Source: Bacteroidota bacterium (lineage in GTDB: Bacteria; Bacteroidota; Rhodothermia; Balneolales; Balneolaceae). Taken from it: a stretch of DNA of 64,000 bases. Within the stretch, counting starts at the first letter, position 1; each line of letters starts with the position of its first letter. The DNA lies in NCBI GenBank assembly GCA_027621355.1, contig JAQCBZ010000005.1, forward strand, positions 1 through 64,000. Direction: 5' to 3'. A program made the translations under genes and the position numbers. Below, in pieces: positions 8,636 through 17,177 of this stretch. The notes under the pieces were generated by a model. It saw nothing but the letters and a program-made list of their open reading frames with translations. It searched no databases and was not told the DNA's origin.

Positions 8636-9392
8636 GTTTGAGATTCGGCCCACAGTAGATGGGTCTGATACCCTCTTTGCATCCGCATTTGGGCAGCATT
8701 ATCACAATCCAAATGGAGCCTTGGCAGAAAGTCAGCATGTTTTTTTTAAGCCCTTAGGGCTCATTCCCGATTTACTTTGCCACCGTCCTATTACCGTTCT
8801 TGAAATAGGATTTGGTACGGGGCTGAATCTTTTGATTCTGACGGATTGGGTCAAGCGACTCCGATCCAAAAGCGAGATTCGCTATATGAGTGTTGAAGGG
8901 TTTATGGCGCCTACTGAAACGCTAAAGACATTAAATCACGCTTGCTCGTTGGGTTTGCAAGCGCCCTGGGAATCCTTTGTGGATAGACTTGGAACAGGGC
9001 AAAAGGATCAGAATAGCTGGCACTCTCTTGGCCTGTTCATCCCAAATATCACCGTAGACCTTTTTTTAGGCCCGTTTGAGGCGTTGACCACCCCTCCTGC
9101 GAAGGCAAATGTGTTGTTTCACGACCCTTTTTCACCAGAATCGAATCCAGAGGGGTGGACCTTGGAATTATTTGAGCAGCTGCGTCAATGGTCCACTGAG
9201 GATGCTACCCTGCGGACGTATGCTGCTTCAACGGCATGCAGACAGACCTTGATTGAAGCGGGATGGATTGTCGGTTCCGCTAAAGGAGCTCTTGGCAAAC
9301 GGGAGATGACATTGGCGGCGCATTCCGAAGATTATCTACCTGGGGTAAAGCTGGTGAAAAAACGCCAAGAAGACTACACATCCTCTACTTGA
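8628..9392 (+). CDS. mnmD: MnmC-like tRNA (mnm5s2U34) methyltransferase domain protein, MnmD
   Basis: DUF752-type, SAM-dependent methyltransferase that methylates the 5-aminomethyl group on U34 of tRNAs. Features are IRPTVDGSDTL and YHNPNGALAESQHVF at the N-terminus, the SAM loop LEIGFGTGLNLLIL, and FHDPFSPESNPEGWT, which is the family's catalytic-region signature. At about 254 aa it is the stand-alone methyltransferase half; the FAD-dependent MnmC oxidase domain of E. coli is absent. Possible starts are GTG 8604, ATG 8610 and ATG 8628. I chose 8628 because it matches family N-termini and overlaps the upstream stop by 8 bases. Its 3' end overlaps the convergent helicase gene by 19 bases. Confidence 0.88.
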   Translation: MHEFEIRPTVDGSDTLFASAFGQHYHNPNGALAESQHVFFKPLGLIPDLLCHRPITVLEIGFGTGLNLLILTDWVKRLRSKSEIRYMSVEGFMAPTETLKTLNHACSLGLQAPWESFVDRLGTGQKDQNSWHSLGLFIPNITVDLFLGPFEALTTPPAKANVLFHDPFSPESNPEGWTLELFEQLRQWSTEDATLRTYAASTACRQTLIEAGWIVGSAKGALGKREMTLAAHSEDYLPGVKLVKKRQEDYTSST

Positions 9393-11368
9393 GACAATCG
9401 TGTAATGAGCTTTCCTAAGGTTTTGTCATGATAAAGTTTTCGAATATGTCGCATATCGGCAAAAATGAGGAGCTCCTCCTTGGCGCGTGAGCAGGCAACG
9501 TTGAGAAGTCGTTGGACATGCAATGGGTTCTCATTTTTGGTCTCATCAAGCGGTCGAACCGTATAATGGCGCTCCCCTTTTGAAGAGCTTCGATCCCCAC
9601 TCATGACGGTATCAAAGATAATAATGGGCTTTTCCCGCCCTTGAAACGTGTGAATGGTCCCCACTTCGAGATCGCCTAATCCCTCTTGTGTCCATCGGCG
9701 CATTAGTTGATTCGCTACATGACGAAACGGGACAATGACTCCAATATCGTGTTGAGACCACCCCTTTTCGAGGATTTTGAGAATCGTTTTGGATACTGCA
9801 TCGGAATGGACAGGATTCATGGGACGAAATCCACGCTCTCCCTCCTCTTGGATGACATAAGGGTCTTTTGACTCGGTATTGATGATGGTTGCAGGCGGAT
9901 TTTCTATGGCAAGGGATTGTTGCTCATCAGGCGGGCTATCAGCTTGATCTTCGGCCAATTCTGTACGAAGGCGTCCATCATAAAACACGGAGCTTATGAC
10001 CTTTGCCAAACGATCTTTCATTCGGTATTGCTGGTCAAAAAAGAAGGTGACATCCCGGTGCTGATCATGCCAGTCAAACAACGCACTAGACGTTTTGGCT
10101 TCGGAGACCAAGCTGAAAATATCAAGCTCCATAAACGCCCTCGCTTCTGGCTCTTCTGCCACAGAAATCGGGGGTAATTGCATGGGGTCACCCGCTACGA
10201 TGACCCTTTTCTTGGCATGAGACGCCGCGACAAGGAGTTGAGGAATATGGGCCATAGAGGCTTCATCAACCACCAACACATCAAACTCATGTTGGCGAAA
10301 CAAATCCGACGTGCTCACCTTGGCTAGGGTCGTAGCCACAAGAGATTTACGCCGAAACTCCGTGCGCTCTCGTGTGTAGACAGACTCATCAATGAGTTCT
10401 TCGAGTTCGTCCAAACTCCCGTAAGGCTTGAGCGCTTCCTGGACAAGCTCCCATTCTAATTGGACCGTCGAAGAGGGTTTTTTTCCTTTAGCCACTCTGT
10501 CCAGAGCCTCTTTGGCTTTGGTGGCTCGATTCAGCAACTGAATCTCATCACTGACTTGATCTCGCCTCTCAGCCTGAATCTGCTCCAATTGACATGAAAA
10601 GGCCAATCCTTGAATTTGATCATCATCAATGACAGGATCGCCAAAACGGGTTAATCGATTTGGCTGAATGGCCACTTGATTTCGTTCAAGTGCCAAGCAT
10701 GCGCTTTTCAGGACAACATCGACAGCACGATTGGTATTTGAGACAAGCAACACCCGATCCCCTTGGGCTAAACTCAGCGCTACAATATGTCCCAAAGTGG
10801 CTGTTTTTCCCGTTCCAGGAGGCCCCCAAAGATAAATACAAGGCTTTGATAGGGCTGCATGAATGGCTGCTTTTTGGGATGCATTAAGCATGGGATCCAT
10901 CATGGGAGGGGACGCAGAAGCCGCAAAAGCGTCCTGTTCTTGCTCAGAACCACTCAGTAGGCCCAGCACCTCAGTCCGCTGAAGCCACTCTTCCTGCTTG
11001 GTCAAGCCTACCATCTCATCACGCGTTTTGCGTGGCACAAACTCATTTTCCCACTCAAGACGCAGATTCGACAAAACCGGTCGATCAAAATGGGTAAACC
11101 GAAGTACGGTCTCCCCATGCTCCATAGAGACGACTTCGGCCTGGTCTTCTTTCTCTTGTCCTGGAATCAAGCCCCGTATGGATTCAGCGAAGCGAAGTGC
11201 AGGATGCATCGACCTAAATTTAAATTCCCGAGCCCCCACGCGAGCGCCGTCTCGCCACTCCACCATCGCGGGATAAGCGCGCAATGTATCAATCTCAGCC
11301 TCAAGAGCCTGGATAGACTGTTTGGCCAAAGCGACGGGATCAAAAGATTTTTTGGGGGTGGCTGTCAT
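9374..11368 (-). CDS. UPF1/IGHMBP2/Dna2-like superfamily 1 helicase
   Basis: An SF1B-type ATP-dependent DNA or RNA helicase (AAA_11/AAA_12 modules). The N-terminal 150 residues form the stalk and 1B-like region. Walker A is GPPGTGKT (about residue 182), motif II is VDEAS, then VAGDPMQLPP (motif III), QQYRMKDRL (motif IV), VGTIHTFQGREKPI (motif V) and NVACSRAKEELLIF (motif VI). A predicted helical, Lys/Glu-rich insertion sits between motifs Ia and II. I start at ATG 11368 (664 aa) because it gives a TGATG overlap with the upstream regulator stop; the ORF-track start at 11377 is TTG. It is the third gene of the mutS-gntR-helicase operon, which suggests a role in nucleic-acid metabolism or repair, but the substrate is unknown. 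Confidence 0.88.
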   Translation of the reverse strand: MTATPKKSFDPVALAKQSIQALEAEIDTLRAYPAMVEWRDGARVGAREFKFRSMHPALRFAESIRGLIPGQEKEDQAEVVSMEHGETVLRFTHFDRPVLSNLRLEWENEFVPRKTRDEMVGLTKQEEWLQRTEVLGLLSGSEQEQDAFAASASPPMMDPMLNASQKAAIHAALSKPCIYLWGPPGTGKTATLGHIVALSLAQGDRVLLVSNTNRAVDVVLKSACLALERNQVAIQPNRLTRFGDPVIDDDQIQGLAFSCQLEQIQAERRDQVSDEIQLLNRATKAKEALDRVAKGKKPSSTVQLEWELVQEALKPYGSLDELEELIDESVYTRERTEFRRKSLVATTLAKVSTSDLFRQHEFDVLVVDEASMAHIPQLLVAASHAKKRVIVAGDPMQLPPISVAEEPEARAFMELDIFSLVSEAKTSSALFDWHDQHRDVTFFFDQQYRMKDRLAKVISSVFYDGRLRTELAEDQADSPPDEQQSLAIENPPATIINTESKDPYVIQEEGERGFRPMNPVHSDAVSKTILKILEKGWSQHDIGVIVPFRHVANQLMRRWTQEGLGDLEVGTIHTFQGREKPIIIFDTVMSGDRSSSKGERHYTVRPLDETKNENPLHVQRLLNVACSRAKEELLIFADMRHIRKLYHDKTLGKLITRLSQVEDV

Positions 11369-12270
11369 CAATCCCAATACTCTGAGCGTATCATCTCTTT
11401 GGTTTTTTCCGAAAGGGTATAGCGCAAGGCAATGCGTTGTGATGAAGGGTACTTTGATTCGACGAGCTTTGCCGCTGTCGTAGTATGAACAATGACATCA
11501 CAATTCCTTACAAACAAGGGTAGCGATTTTCCATAGGTCGCCCCGGCCACAAAGGACCCCTCAATTTGAACGGCACTTTTGAGCATTTGAAGCAGATACG
11601 GCAACGTCGCTTCTTGGGTCGTTACCAAACCTAAGGTTTCGTTGTTGAGCCGCTCAGAAATCATCAAAAGAGCCTCCTGCTCGAATTGAGTCATCATCGG
11701 AATAAGACGTAACTCATCCTCATGGACTCGGTAGGGATTAAACAGATGAATCGGGATAAAAAGGGCATCGTAATTGTGCACTTTGGGAGAAGAAGGGTCT
11801 AGACTTGTGATCGTCATGGCCTCCGCCCGCACCCCAACTTCCCGTTTAATGGCCTCAGCATGCATATTGGCAAGCTCCTCCGTCTCAGCAATGACCACAC
11901 TACGTTGAATTCGATTGGGCCATTCCTGATAAAGCAACTGCTCTTCGAAAAGCGTTTCAAGCTCCCCTTCGTCAAGCCCATATCCAATAAGCTCCTCGAT
12001 GACCGCTCGCATTTTCTCCGCACCCATTTCGAGGCGAGCTGATTTGTCAAGTAGAGTCGATTGCCTTTTCACGATAAATCCCACCCCCACACGCCCTTCT
12101 AGCAACCCTTCCTGCTCCAGAGATTGATAAGCTTTGCGGACCGTGTGAAAACTTGCTTCCAACTGCTTCCCTAATTCCCGGGTCGATGGCATAGCCTCCC
12201 CCATCTGAAACTGCTTGGTGGCAATCATTAACCTGATTCGGTCGGCAATGTGTTTGGCACTGTGTTTCAT
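11368..12270 (-). CDS. GntR-family transcriptional regulator with unassigned C-terminal domain
   Basis: Residues about 1-72 are a winged helix-turn-helix of the GntR type (IADRIRLMIATKQF, GEAMPSTRELGKQL, VRKAYQSLEQEGLLE, GVGFIVKR). The remaining 225 residues match none of the common effector domains (FCD, UTRA, MocR aminotransferase) that I can recognise. They read as an alpha/beta domain with two Rossmann-like stretches: VVIAETEELANMHAEAI, and YDALFIPIHLF followed by LGLVTTQEATLPYLL and CDVIVHTT. This could be a two-lobed small-molecule binding domain, by inference only. Its ATG overlaps the mutS stop (ATGA) and its stop overlaps the helicase start (TGATG), so it is locked into the mutS operon. 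Confidence 0.85.
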   Translation of the reverse strand: MKHSAKHIADRIRLMIATKQFQMGEAMPSTRELGKQLEASFHTVRKAYQSLEQEGLLEGRVGVGFIVKRQSTLLDKSARLEMGAEKMRAVIEELIGYGLDEGELETLFEEQLLYQEWPNRIQRSVVIAETEELANMHAEAIKREVGVRAEAMTITSLDPSSPKVHNYDALFIPIHLFNPYRVHEDELRLIPMMTQFEQEALLMISERLNNETLGLVTTQEATLPYLLQMLKSAVQIEGSFVAGATYGKSLPLFVRNCDVIVHTTTAAKLVESKYPSSQRIALRYTLSEKTKEMIRSEYWD

Positions 12271-15083
12271 TTGTGGTCCTCGCGATTACGCTCCCCGTGA
12301 TTTCGATCCTCGAGTGATTGCTTGAGCTCCAATAACAACTGAAACGCATCGATGGGTGAGAGCCGCTCCATCTCGAGGGCTTTCATTTTGTCCAACAAAG
12401 CCTCTTCTGCGGGGGTTACGGATGAGCTTAGGCCAAACTGTCCACTTGCACCCTCATTAACACCAAAAAGCGCCATTTGGGCGATGGTCGTAGAGGGTGG
12501 AATCGCCCCTGTTTGAGGCTTGGAAGATCGTGCCTTATCCACCGATAATTCTTGGGTCTCCAAGGATTGCAGGATTTCCCTAGCTCGGTGTAATACGGGT
12601 GCCGGAAGTCCCGCTAAGGCAGCCACCTGGATTCCATAGCTATGATCGGCCCCACCTTCGACAAGTTTGCGCAAAAATATAATCGCACCCTTATGCTCTT
12701 TGACGCTCACATTGGCGTTGACAATACGTGGATAGCGTTCGGCAAGCTCATTTAGCTCATGATAATGGGTGGCAAAAAGTGTTTTGGCAGCCACGGATGG
12801 CTCTTCGTGGAGGTATTCTGCCATGGCCCATGCGATGCTTAATCCATCAAACGTTGACGTCCCTCGACCAATCTCGTCAAGAAGAATCAGCGATCGAGGG
12901 GTCGCGTTATTCAGAATATTAGCCGCCTCGTTCATCTCGACCAGAAACGTACTCTCGCCGCCCGCCAAATTATCCGACGCGCCCACTCGTGTAAAAATCT
13001 TGTCAACCAGCCCAATTGACGCTTCTGCCGCAGGGACAAAACACCCCAACTGAGCCATGAGTACAATGAGTCCGGTTTGTCGCAGGATCACCGACTTACC
13101 TGCCATATTTGGACCTGTGATCATCATAATCTGCCGGGATGCAGGATTGAGTGTCAAATGATTAGGGATAAAGGGCTCATCAGAGCCTAGCAAGGTTTCC
13201 ACAACCGGGTGACGCCCTTTGACAATGTTTAGAGACGTACCCTCATGCACTTCGGGTCGGCAATATCCTTGTCGAAACGATACCTCTGCAAAGCTGCAGT
13301 ATACGTCTAGCTCTGCAAGAGCCGCGGTGGTGCGGGCAAGCGCTTCAGCATAGTCTGATACCAAGCTAGTAAGCTCCTCAAAAAGGGCGCGCTCGAGGCG
13401 TTGAGTCGTCTCTTCCGCATCCAAAATGCGCTCTTCAAGCTCTTTGAGCTCAGGGGTGATGTACCGCTCCGCATTGGTCAGCGTTTGCTTCCGAATAAAT
13501 GAGTCCGGAATAGGTTCTTTCCGAGCTTTGGTTACTTCGATGTAATACCCAAAAACACGGTTATAGCCTAATTTGAGTGAAGAAATCCCTGTTTGCTCGA
13601 TCAGTTCTTGTTTCATCTTGGCCAAGACCCCCTTGGAGTCGCGCGACAAAGCACGGGCTTCATCCAAATCTGCACGAACCCCTTCCTTGAACGTTGAACC
13701 GTCGCCAAGCTGTGCAGGAAGTTCCTCCTCAAGGTGACGGTCTAGCAACGCATACAAATCCTCATGAGGTGAGATATGTTCGATGACGCTCTGCAAGGGC
13801 GCAAGACCTTGATGTTGGCTCAAGCTGGCAGCAAATTGATCCATCATGGGTGGGATTCGGCCCAAGGCACTTCGAATCGACCCAAGGTCTCTTGGTGAAC
13901 ATCGCTCCAATACCACACGTGTCATGATACGCTCCACATCAGGAAATCCTTGCAAGGCTTGACGTAATGCTTGCCTCACTTCATGATGCTGTACCAAGGC
14001 ATCGACTCGCTCTAGACGCTGTTGGATTGGATCGAGGGCACGCAAAGGGCGATGAAGCCATTGGCGAAGTAACCTCCCCCCAAAGGGTGTTTCGGTGCGA
14101 TCAAGTAACGACACAAGTGCCCCCTCTTCGACTCGAGTTGCCGAACGCTGTGTGAGCTCGAGGTTCAGTCGCGTGACATCATCGAGGGTCATATACTCTT
14201 CAGGCTCAAGCACCCGAATCGTACGAATGTGGCGCAGTGCAGTCTTTTGGGTCTCTTGAAGATAGTTCAGAAGCCCCGCCATCGCTTTTTGGGCTAGAGG
14301 TAGCTGTTCTAATCCAAATCCTTTCAGCGAATGGGTGCCAAAGTGTTCAGTCACTATTTTATAACTTGCATCTCCTTCAAATACCCACTCTCCAACCGAT
14401 GAGCTAGGAACTTGGTCGTACCCCATGATGCCTTGTCGACGCCATGATTCAGGAAGAATCACCTCCGAAGGCTCCAAAAACTGCTTAAAATGAGTGAGCT
14501 CGGCCATTGAGTACTCACACACACCACATTCCCCCGTTGAAGCATCCGCGTAGGCTACACCCACTCGCAATTCCCCTACGGACTTTCCGATTGAGGTTTT
14601 TTCTGGGTAAAGCGAGAGTAAATAATTATTACGGCTTCGGTCCAACACATGATCCGAGAGGGTAACCCCAGGCGTTGCTACCTCTGTGACCTCACGAGAG
14701 ACAATTTTTTTTCCCGCTTTTTTGGCCGTCTCTGGATCCTCTGTCTGATCACAAATCGCCACTTTGTACCCCTTTTTCACAAGCTTAGGGAGATAGCTAT
14801 CCACCGCATGATGAGGGAAGCCAGCCAAAGGCGTTTGATCCCCCCCATTATTGCGATTGGTCAAGGTAATGCCAAGCTCTTTGGAGACGAGTTTTGCGTC
14901 TTCCCCAAACGTCTCATAAAAATCCCCTACCCGAAACAGTAATACCGTCTCTGGATAGGCATCTTTTACCTCCTGATATTGTCTCATTAATGGCGTAACC
15001 TTCTTGGAAGGTATGCCTGGCGACTTGCCAGAGGGTCCATTAGCTGATGCAGAATTCGACAAAGATGAGTTTGACACTTCCAT
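12267..15083 (-). CDS. mutS: DNA mismatch repair ATPase MutS
   Basis: MutS recognises mismatches and small loops and starts mismatch repair with MutL. The N-terminal mismatch-binding domain has FRVGDFYETF, containing the Phe-x-Glu that stacks on the mispair. The connector, core and clamp domains follow. The C-terminal ABC-type ATPase has Walker A TGPNMAGKS (about residue 657), signature/Walker B LLDEIGRGTSTFDG and the His switch ATHYHELNEL. At 938 aa it is somewhat longer than E. coli MutS, with a serine/glycine-rich N-terminal lead (about 25 residues) and a low-complexity stretch near residue 865. It is the first gene of the three-gene operon and starts 21 bases from the divergent glycosylase gene. 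Confidence 0.97.
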   Translation of the reverse strand: MEVSNSSLSNSASANGPSGKSPGIPSKKVTPLMRQYQEVKDAYPETVLLFRVGDFYETFGEDAKLVSKELGITLTNRNNGGDQTPLAGFPHHAVDSYLPKLVKKGYKVAICDQTEDPETAKKAGKKIVSREVTEVATPGVTLSDHVLDRSRNNYLLSLYPEKTSIGKSVGELRVGVAYADASTGECGVCEYSMAELTHFKQFLEPSEVILPESWRRQGIMGYDQVPSSSVGEWVFEGDASYKIVTEHFGTHSLKGFGLEQLPLAQKAMAGLLNYLQETQKTALRHIRTIRVLEPEEYMTLDDVTRLNLELTQRSATRVEEGALVSLLDRTETPFGGRLLRQWLHRPLRALDPIQQRLERVDALVQHHEVRQALRQALQGFPDVERIMTRVVLERCSPRDLGSIRSALGRIPPMMDQFAASLSQHQGLAPLQSVIEHISPHEDLYALLDRHLEEELPAQLGDGSTFKEGVRADLDEARALSRDSKGVLAKMKQELIEQTGISSLKLGYNRVFGYYIEVTKARKEPIPDSFIRKQTLTNAERYITPELKELEERILDAEETTQRLERALFEELTSLVSDYAEALARTTAALAELDVYCSFAEVSFRQGYCRPEVHEGTSLNIVKGRHPVVETLLGSDEPFIPNHLTLNPASRQIMMITGPNMAGKSVILRQTGLIVLMAQLGCFVPAAEASIGLVDKIFTRVGASDNLAGGESTFLVEMNEAANILNNATPRSLILLDEIGRGTSTFDGLSIAWAMAEYLHEEPSVAAKTLFATHYHELNELAERYPRIVNANVSVKEHKGAIIFLRKLVEGGADHSYGIQVAALAGLPAPVLHRAREILQSLETQELSVDKARSSKPQTGAIPPSTTIAQMALFGVNEGASGQFGLSSSVTPAEEALLDKMKALEMERLSPIDAFQLLLELKQSLEDRNHGERNREDHK

Positions 15084-15104
15084 AACCTCAAAGGTACAAA
15101 ACAG

Positions 15105-15761
15105 ATGAGACTGGACGTATGGGAAAGTTATAAAGGGTCACTTGAGCCTATCCCGGTGGAGATACTTCAACGGGAGCCTGTGGTAGATGTGGCCCGAGAA
15201 TTGCTTGGGGGAATCCTTGTCTCAGGTGAGGGTTCAGAGCGTGTTGTGGCGCGCATTCTCGAAATAGAAGCCTATGCAGGCACGGGAGATCGGTCCTGTC
15301 ATGCTGCCAATGGACGTCGAACTCCTCGCAACGAGGTAATGTACGCCGCAGGAGGAACCGCCTATGTGTATGTATGCTACGGTATTCACCATCTGATGAA
15401 CATTGTCACCAATCAGGAGGGAACCGCAGACGCCGCATTGATTCGAGGGGTTGCTATTATCGAGGGGTTGGACACGGTTGCTGCACGCATGAAACGGACC
15501 CAAAAGGATTTAGAATCGCCAAAAAAACGGCTTCAGATGACTTCGGGTCCAGGCAAGGTGACCAAGGCATTAGGAATTACCATGCAACATAATCGCAGGC
15601 CTTTGGTTGGTGTAGGATCCTCAGATTTCCAATTAATGCGTGACGAGTTTGTGGTGGATCCATTACAAATAGAAGCTTCACCACGGGTCGGGCTCAATTA
15701 TAAGGAAGCCGGAGACGATATCTATTTTCCGTGGCGATTTACACCAAAAGGGTATTTGTGA
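15105..15761 (+). CDS. DNA-3-methyladenine glycosylase (AAG/Mpg family)
   Basis: A monofunctional glycosylase of the eukaryotic AAG type, which flips out and removes alkylated or deaminated purines (3-methyladenine, hypoxanthine). Signature segments are VARELLGGILV, the catalytic Glu region ILEIEAYAGTGDRSCHA, RRTPRNEVMYAAGGTAYVY, CYGIHHLMNIV and DAALIRG. At 218 aa it is the usual bacterial size. The ATG at 15105 gives about 15 residues before the conserved PVEILQREPVVDVA. A GTG at 15156 is closer to family N-termini, so the true start may be shorter. The start-to-start distance to divergent mutS is 21 bases, so the promoters must overlap or lie inside coding sequence. The pairing joins two DNA-repair functions. 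Confidence 0.94.
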   Translation: MRLDVWESYKGSLEPIPVEILQREPVVDVARELLGGILVSGEGSERVVARILEIEAYAGTGDRSCHAANGRRTPRNEVMYAAGGTAYVYVCYGIHHLMNIVTNQEGTADAALIRGVAIIEGLDTVAARMKRTQKDLESPKKRLQMTSGPGKVTKALGITMQHNRRPLVGVGSSDFQLMRDEFVVDPLQIEASPRVGLNYKEAGDDIYFPWRFTPKGYL

Positions 15762-15773
15762 GTCGTTTGACCT

Positions 15774-15793
15774 ATCGTTCCGATAGGAACGAT
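15774..15793. promoter_or_regulatory. Perfect inverted repeat between mpg and yceI
   Basis: ATCGTTCC-GATA-GGAACGAT is a perfect 8-bp inverted repeat 12 bases after the glycosylase stop. An overlapping alternative hairpin, CCTATCG-TTC-CGATAGG (15771-15787), shares the same bases. There is no T-tract, so it is not a classical terminator. It lies just before a TTGACC hexamer at 15796, so an operator or 5'-UTR element for yceI is possible. Confidence 0.3.
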
Positions 15794-15859
15794 TCTTGAC
15801 CTAGATTAAGTTTTATTAGTTCAAATTAATGAATGAAATATCACAAAGCTTAAACCACT

Positions 15860-16450
15860 ATGAATATCTTTTTAGCAAGCATTTTAACGATTGCGCTGGG
15901 CTTCAGCCCGTTGCAGTTGGATCCCCCCACATGGAATGTGGACAAGTCTCACACAAACGTTGGATTCACGGTAAAGCACTTCCAAGTGACACCCGTTCAA
16001 GGTGAATTCAAGGAGTACGACGTAGACCTTAAGTTCAGTCCTGATGACTTGGAAAACAGCTCGTTGAGTGTCGTTATTGATGTCAACAGCATTGACACAG
16101 ACAACGAGCGTCGCGATGGCCACCTCAAAAGCGAAGATTTCTTCAATGTGGCGGAATTCAACAACATTACGTTTGAAAGCCAGTCTATTGAGGCTGTTGG
16201 CGAAAATCAGTTTGTCGCCATAGGGCAACTCACCATGCGTGATGTAACCCAAGACTTTGAATTACCCTTCACGCTATTGGGTCTTGTTCAAAATCCATTT
16301 AATGAAAATGAGACCGTAGCGGCTTTCCAGTCTGAATTCCAGATTAATCGCATGGACTATGAAGTGGGTCAAGGAGACTGGATTGCTAATATTATAGTGG
16401 CCCACGAAGTCGATGTTGAGCTACTCGTTGAGGTCAACGCAGAGCTATAA
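15860..16450 (+). CDS. YceI family protein, probably exported
   Basis: A lipocalin-like beta-barrel protein of the YceI family. Members bind polyisoprenoid chains and are found in the periplasm; a physiological substrate is not established for most. The family pattern is clear: WNVDKSHTNVGFTVKHF near the start of the mature part, the central FNVAEFNNITFES, the strand GQLTMRDVTQDFELPF, and a closing VDVELLVEVNAEL. Residues 1-18 are a hydrophobic segment that probably serves as a signal peptide, but no clean Ala-x-Ala cleavage site is visible. At 196 aa the length is normal. It is a single-gene unit, closed by a strong terminator at 16493-16524. Confidence 0.93.
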   Translation: MNIFLASILTIALGFSPLQLDPPTWNVDKSHTNVGFTVKHFQVTPVQGEFKEYDVDLKFSPDDLENSSLSVVIDVNSIDTDNERRDGHLKSEDFFNVAEFNNITFESQSIEAVGENQFVAIGQLTMRDVTQDFELPFTLLGLVQNPFNENETVAAFQSEFQINRMDYEVGQGDWIANIIVAHEVDVELLVEVNAEL

Positions 16451-16492
16451 CCTCTTTGTAGTTTCGCGTGCCTGATGGACGTGTAAAATCTC

Positions 16493-16524
16493 AAAAGCCA
16501 TTCGATCACCGGATGGCTTTTTTT
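16493..16524 (+). terminator. Intrinsic terminator after yceI
   Basis: AAAAGCCATTCG, loop ATCAC, then CGGATGGCTTTT forms a 12-pair stem with one T-G wobble and runs into TTTTTTT. It lies 42 bases after the yceI stop and is the clearest plus-strand terminator in this half of the window. Confidence 0.9.
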
Positions 16525-16549
16525 ATTTGTTGAGCAGCTTTTTTTGTAG

Positions 16550-16568
16550 TTTAAACTTATCGTTTAAA
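16550..16568. promoter_or_regulatory. AT-rich inverted repeat upstream of the DUF6580 gene
   Basis: TTTAAAC-TTATC-GTTTAAA is a perfect 7-bp inverted repeat 30 bases before the DUF6580 start codon. It lies between the yceI terminator and the next gene, where a promoter or operator is expected. The AT-rich arms make chance occurrence more likely. Confidence 0.25.
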
Positions 16569-16598
16569 GCACTTCTTCGACTCAACTTTTAACGTATA

Positions 16599-17177
16599 AT
16601 GAATCAAAAATATTCACTCCCTTTTTGGGGAATTTTGTTAGTGATTGGCGTGGCTGTGATGTCAAGGCTATTGCCACATCCATTGAACATGAGTCCTTTG
16701 GCTGGGATTGCCCTATTTGGGGCTGCCTCGCTGAAAAATCGGGGTCTTGCCATAGTATTACCTCTTTTGGCGTTTTGGTTGAGCGATCTTGTGTTGAACA
16801 ACACCCTCTATCGGGGCTTTTATGATGGAGTAACGCTGGTCCATTCAGGGATGATATGGACCTATGGGGCGATGATTTTAATTGCTCTAATCGGGTTTAT
16901 CGCCTTACGAAAAGTATCTATGACTCGGCTTGTGGGAGCGTCACTTACAAGCTCGTTTCTTTTCTTTGCAGTCTCTAATTTTGGTGTCTGGATGAGTGGA
17001 ACGATGTACCCAAAAACAATCGAAGGATTGGTCGCGTGTTATGTAGCTGCTATTCCTTTTTTCCAGAACACGGTTGCTGGCGATCTTTTTTACACCCTTG
17101 CTATCTTTGGTGGCGTAGCTGTAGCGCAATCTAGACATGAATTACGCCATTCTTGGAGCCACCTCTGGAATCGGTGA
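16599..17177 (+). CDS. DUF6580-type integral membrane protein
   Basis: A small polytopic inner-membrane protein. Five or six hydrophobic segments can be seen (around residues 8-22, 28-42, 48-65, 82-100, 108-130 and 160-175). The stretch LNMSPLAGIALFGAASL near residue 30 is what I recognise from DUF6580 proteins common in Bacteroidota, sometimes described as putative transport proteins resembling ECF S-components. No catalytic motif is seen and no substrate can be named. Its last 41 bases overlap the start of the SDR gene in another frame, so the two are almost certainly cotranscribed. The ATG is part of a TATAATG sequence. Confidence 0.7.
   Translation: MNQKYSLPFWGILLVIGVAVMSRLLPHPLNMSPLAGIALFGAASLKNRGLAIVLPLLAFWLSDLVLNNTLYRGFYDGVTLVHSGMIWTYGAMILIALIGFIALRKVSMTRLVGASLTSSFLFFAVSNFGVWMSGTMYPKTIEGLVACYVAAIPFFQNTVAGDLFYTLAIFGGVAVAQSRHELRHSWSHLWNR

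Noticed and set aside
11090-11422. 110-aa plus-strand ORF antisense to the helicase N-terminus
   Set aside because: It lies opposite well-supported helicase coding sequence and shows no domain or signal.
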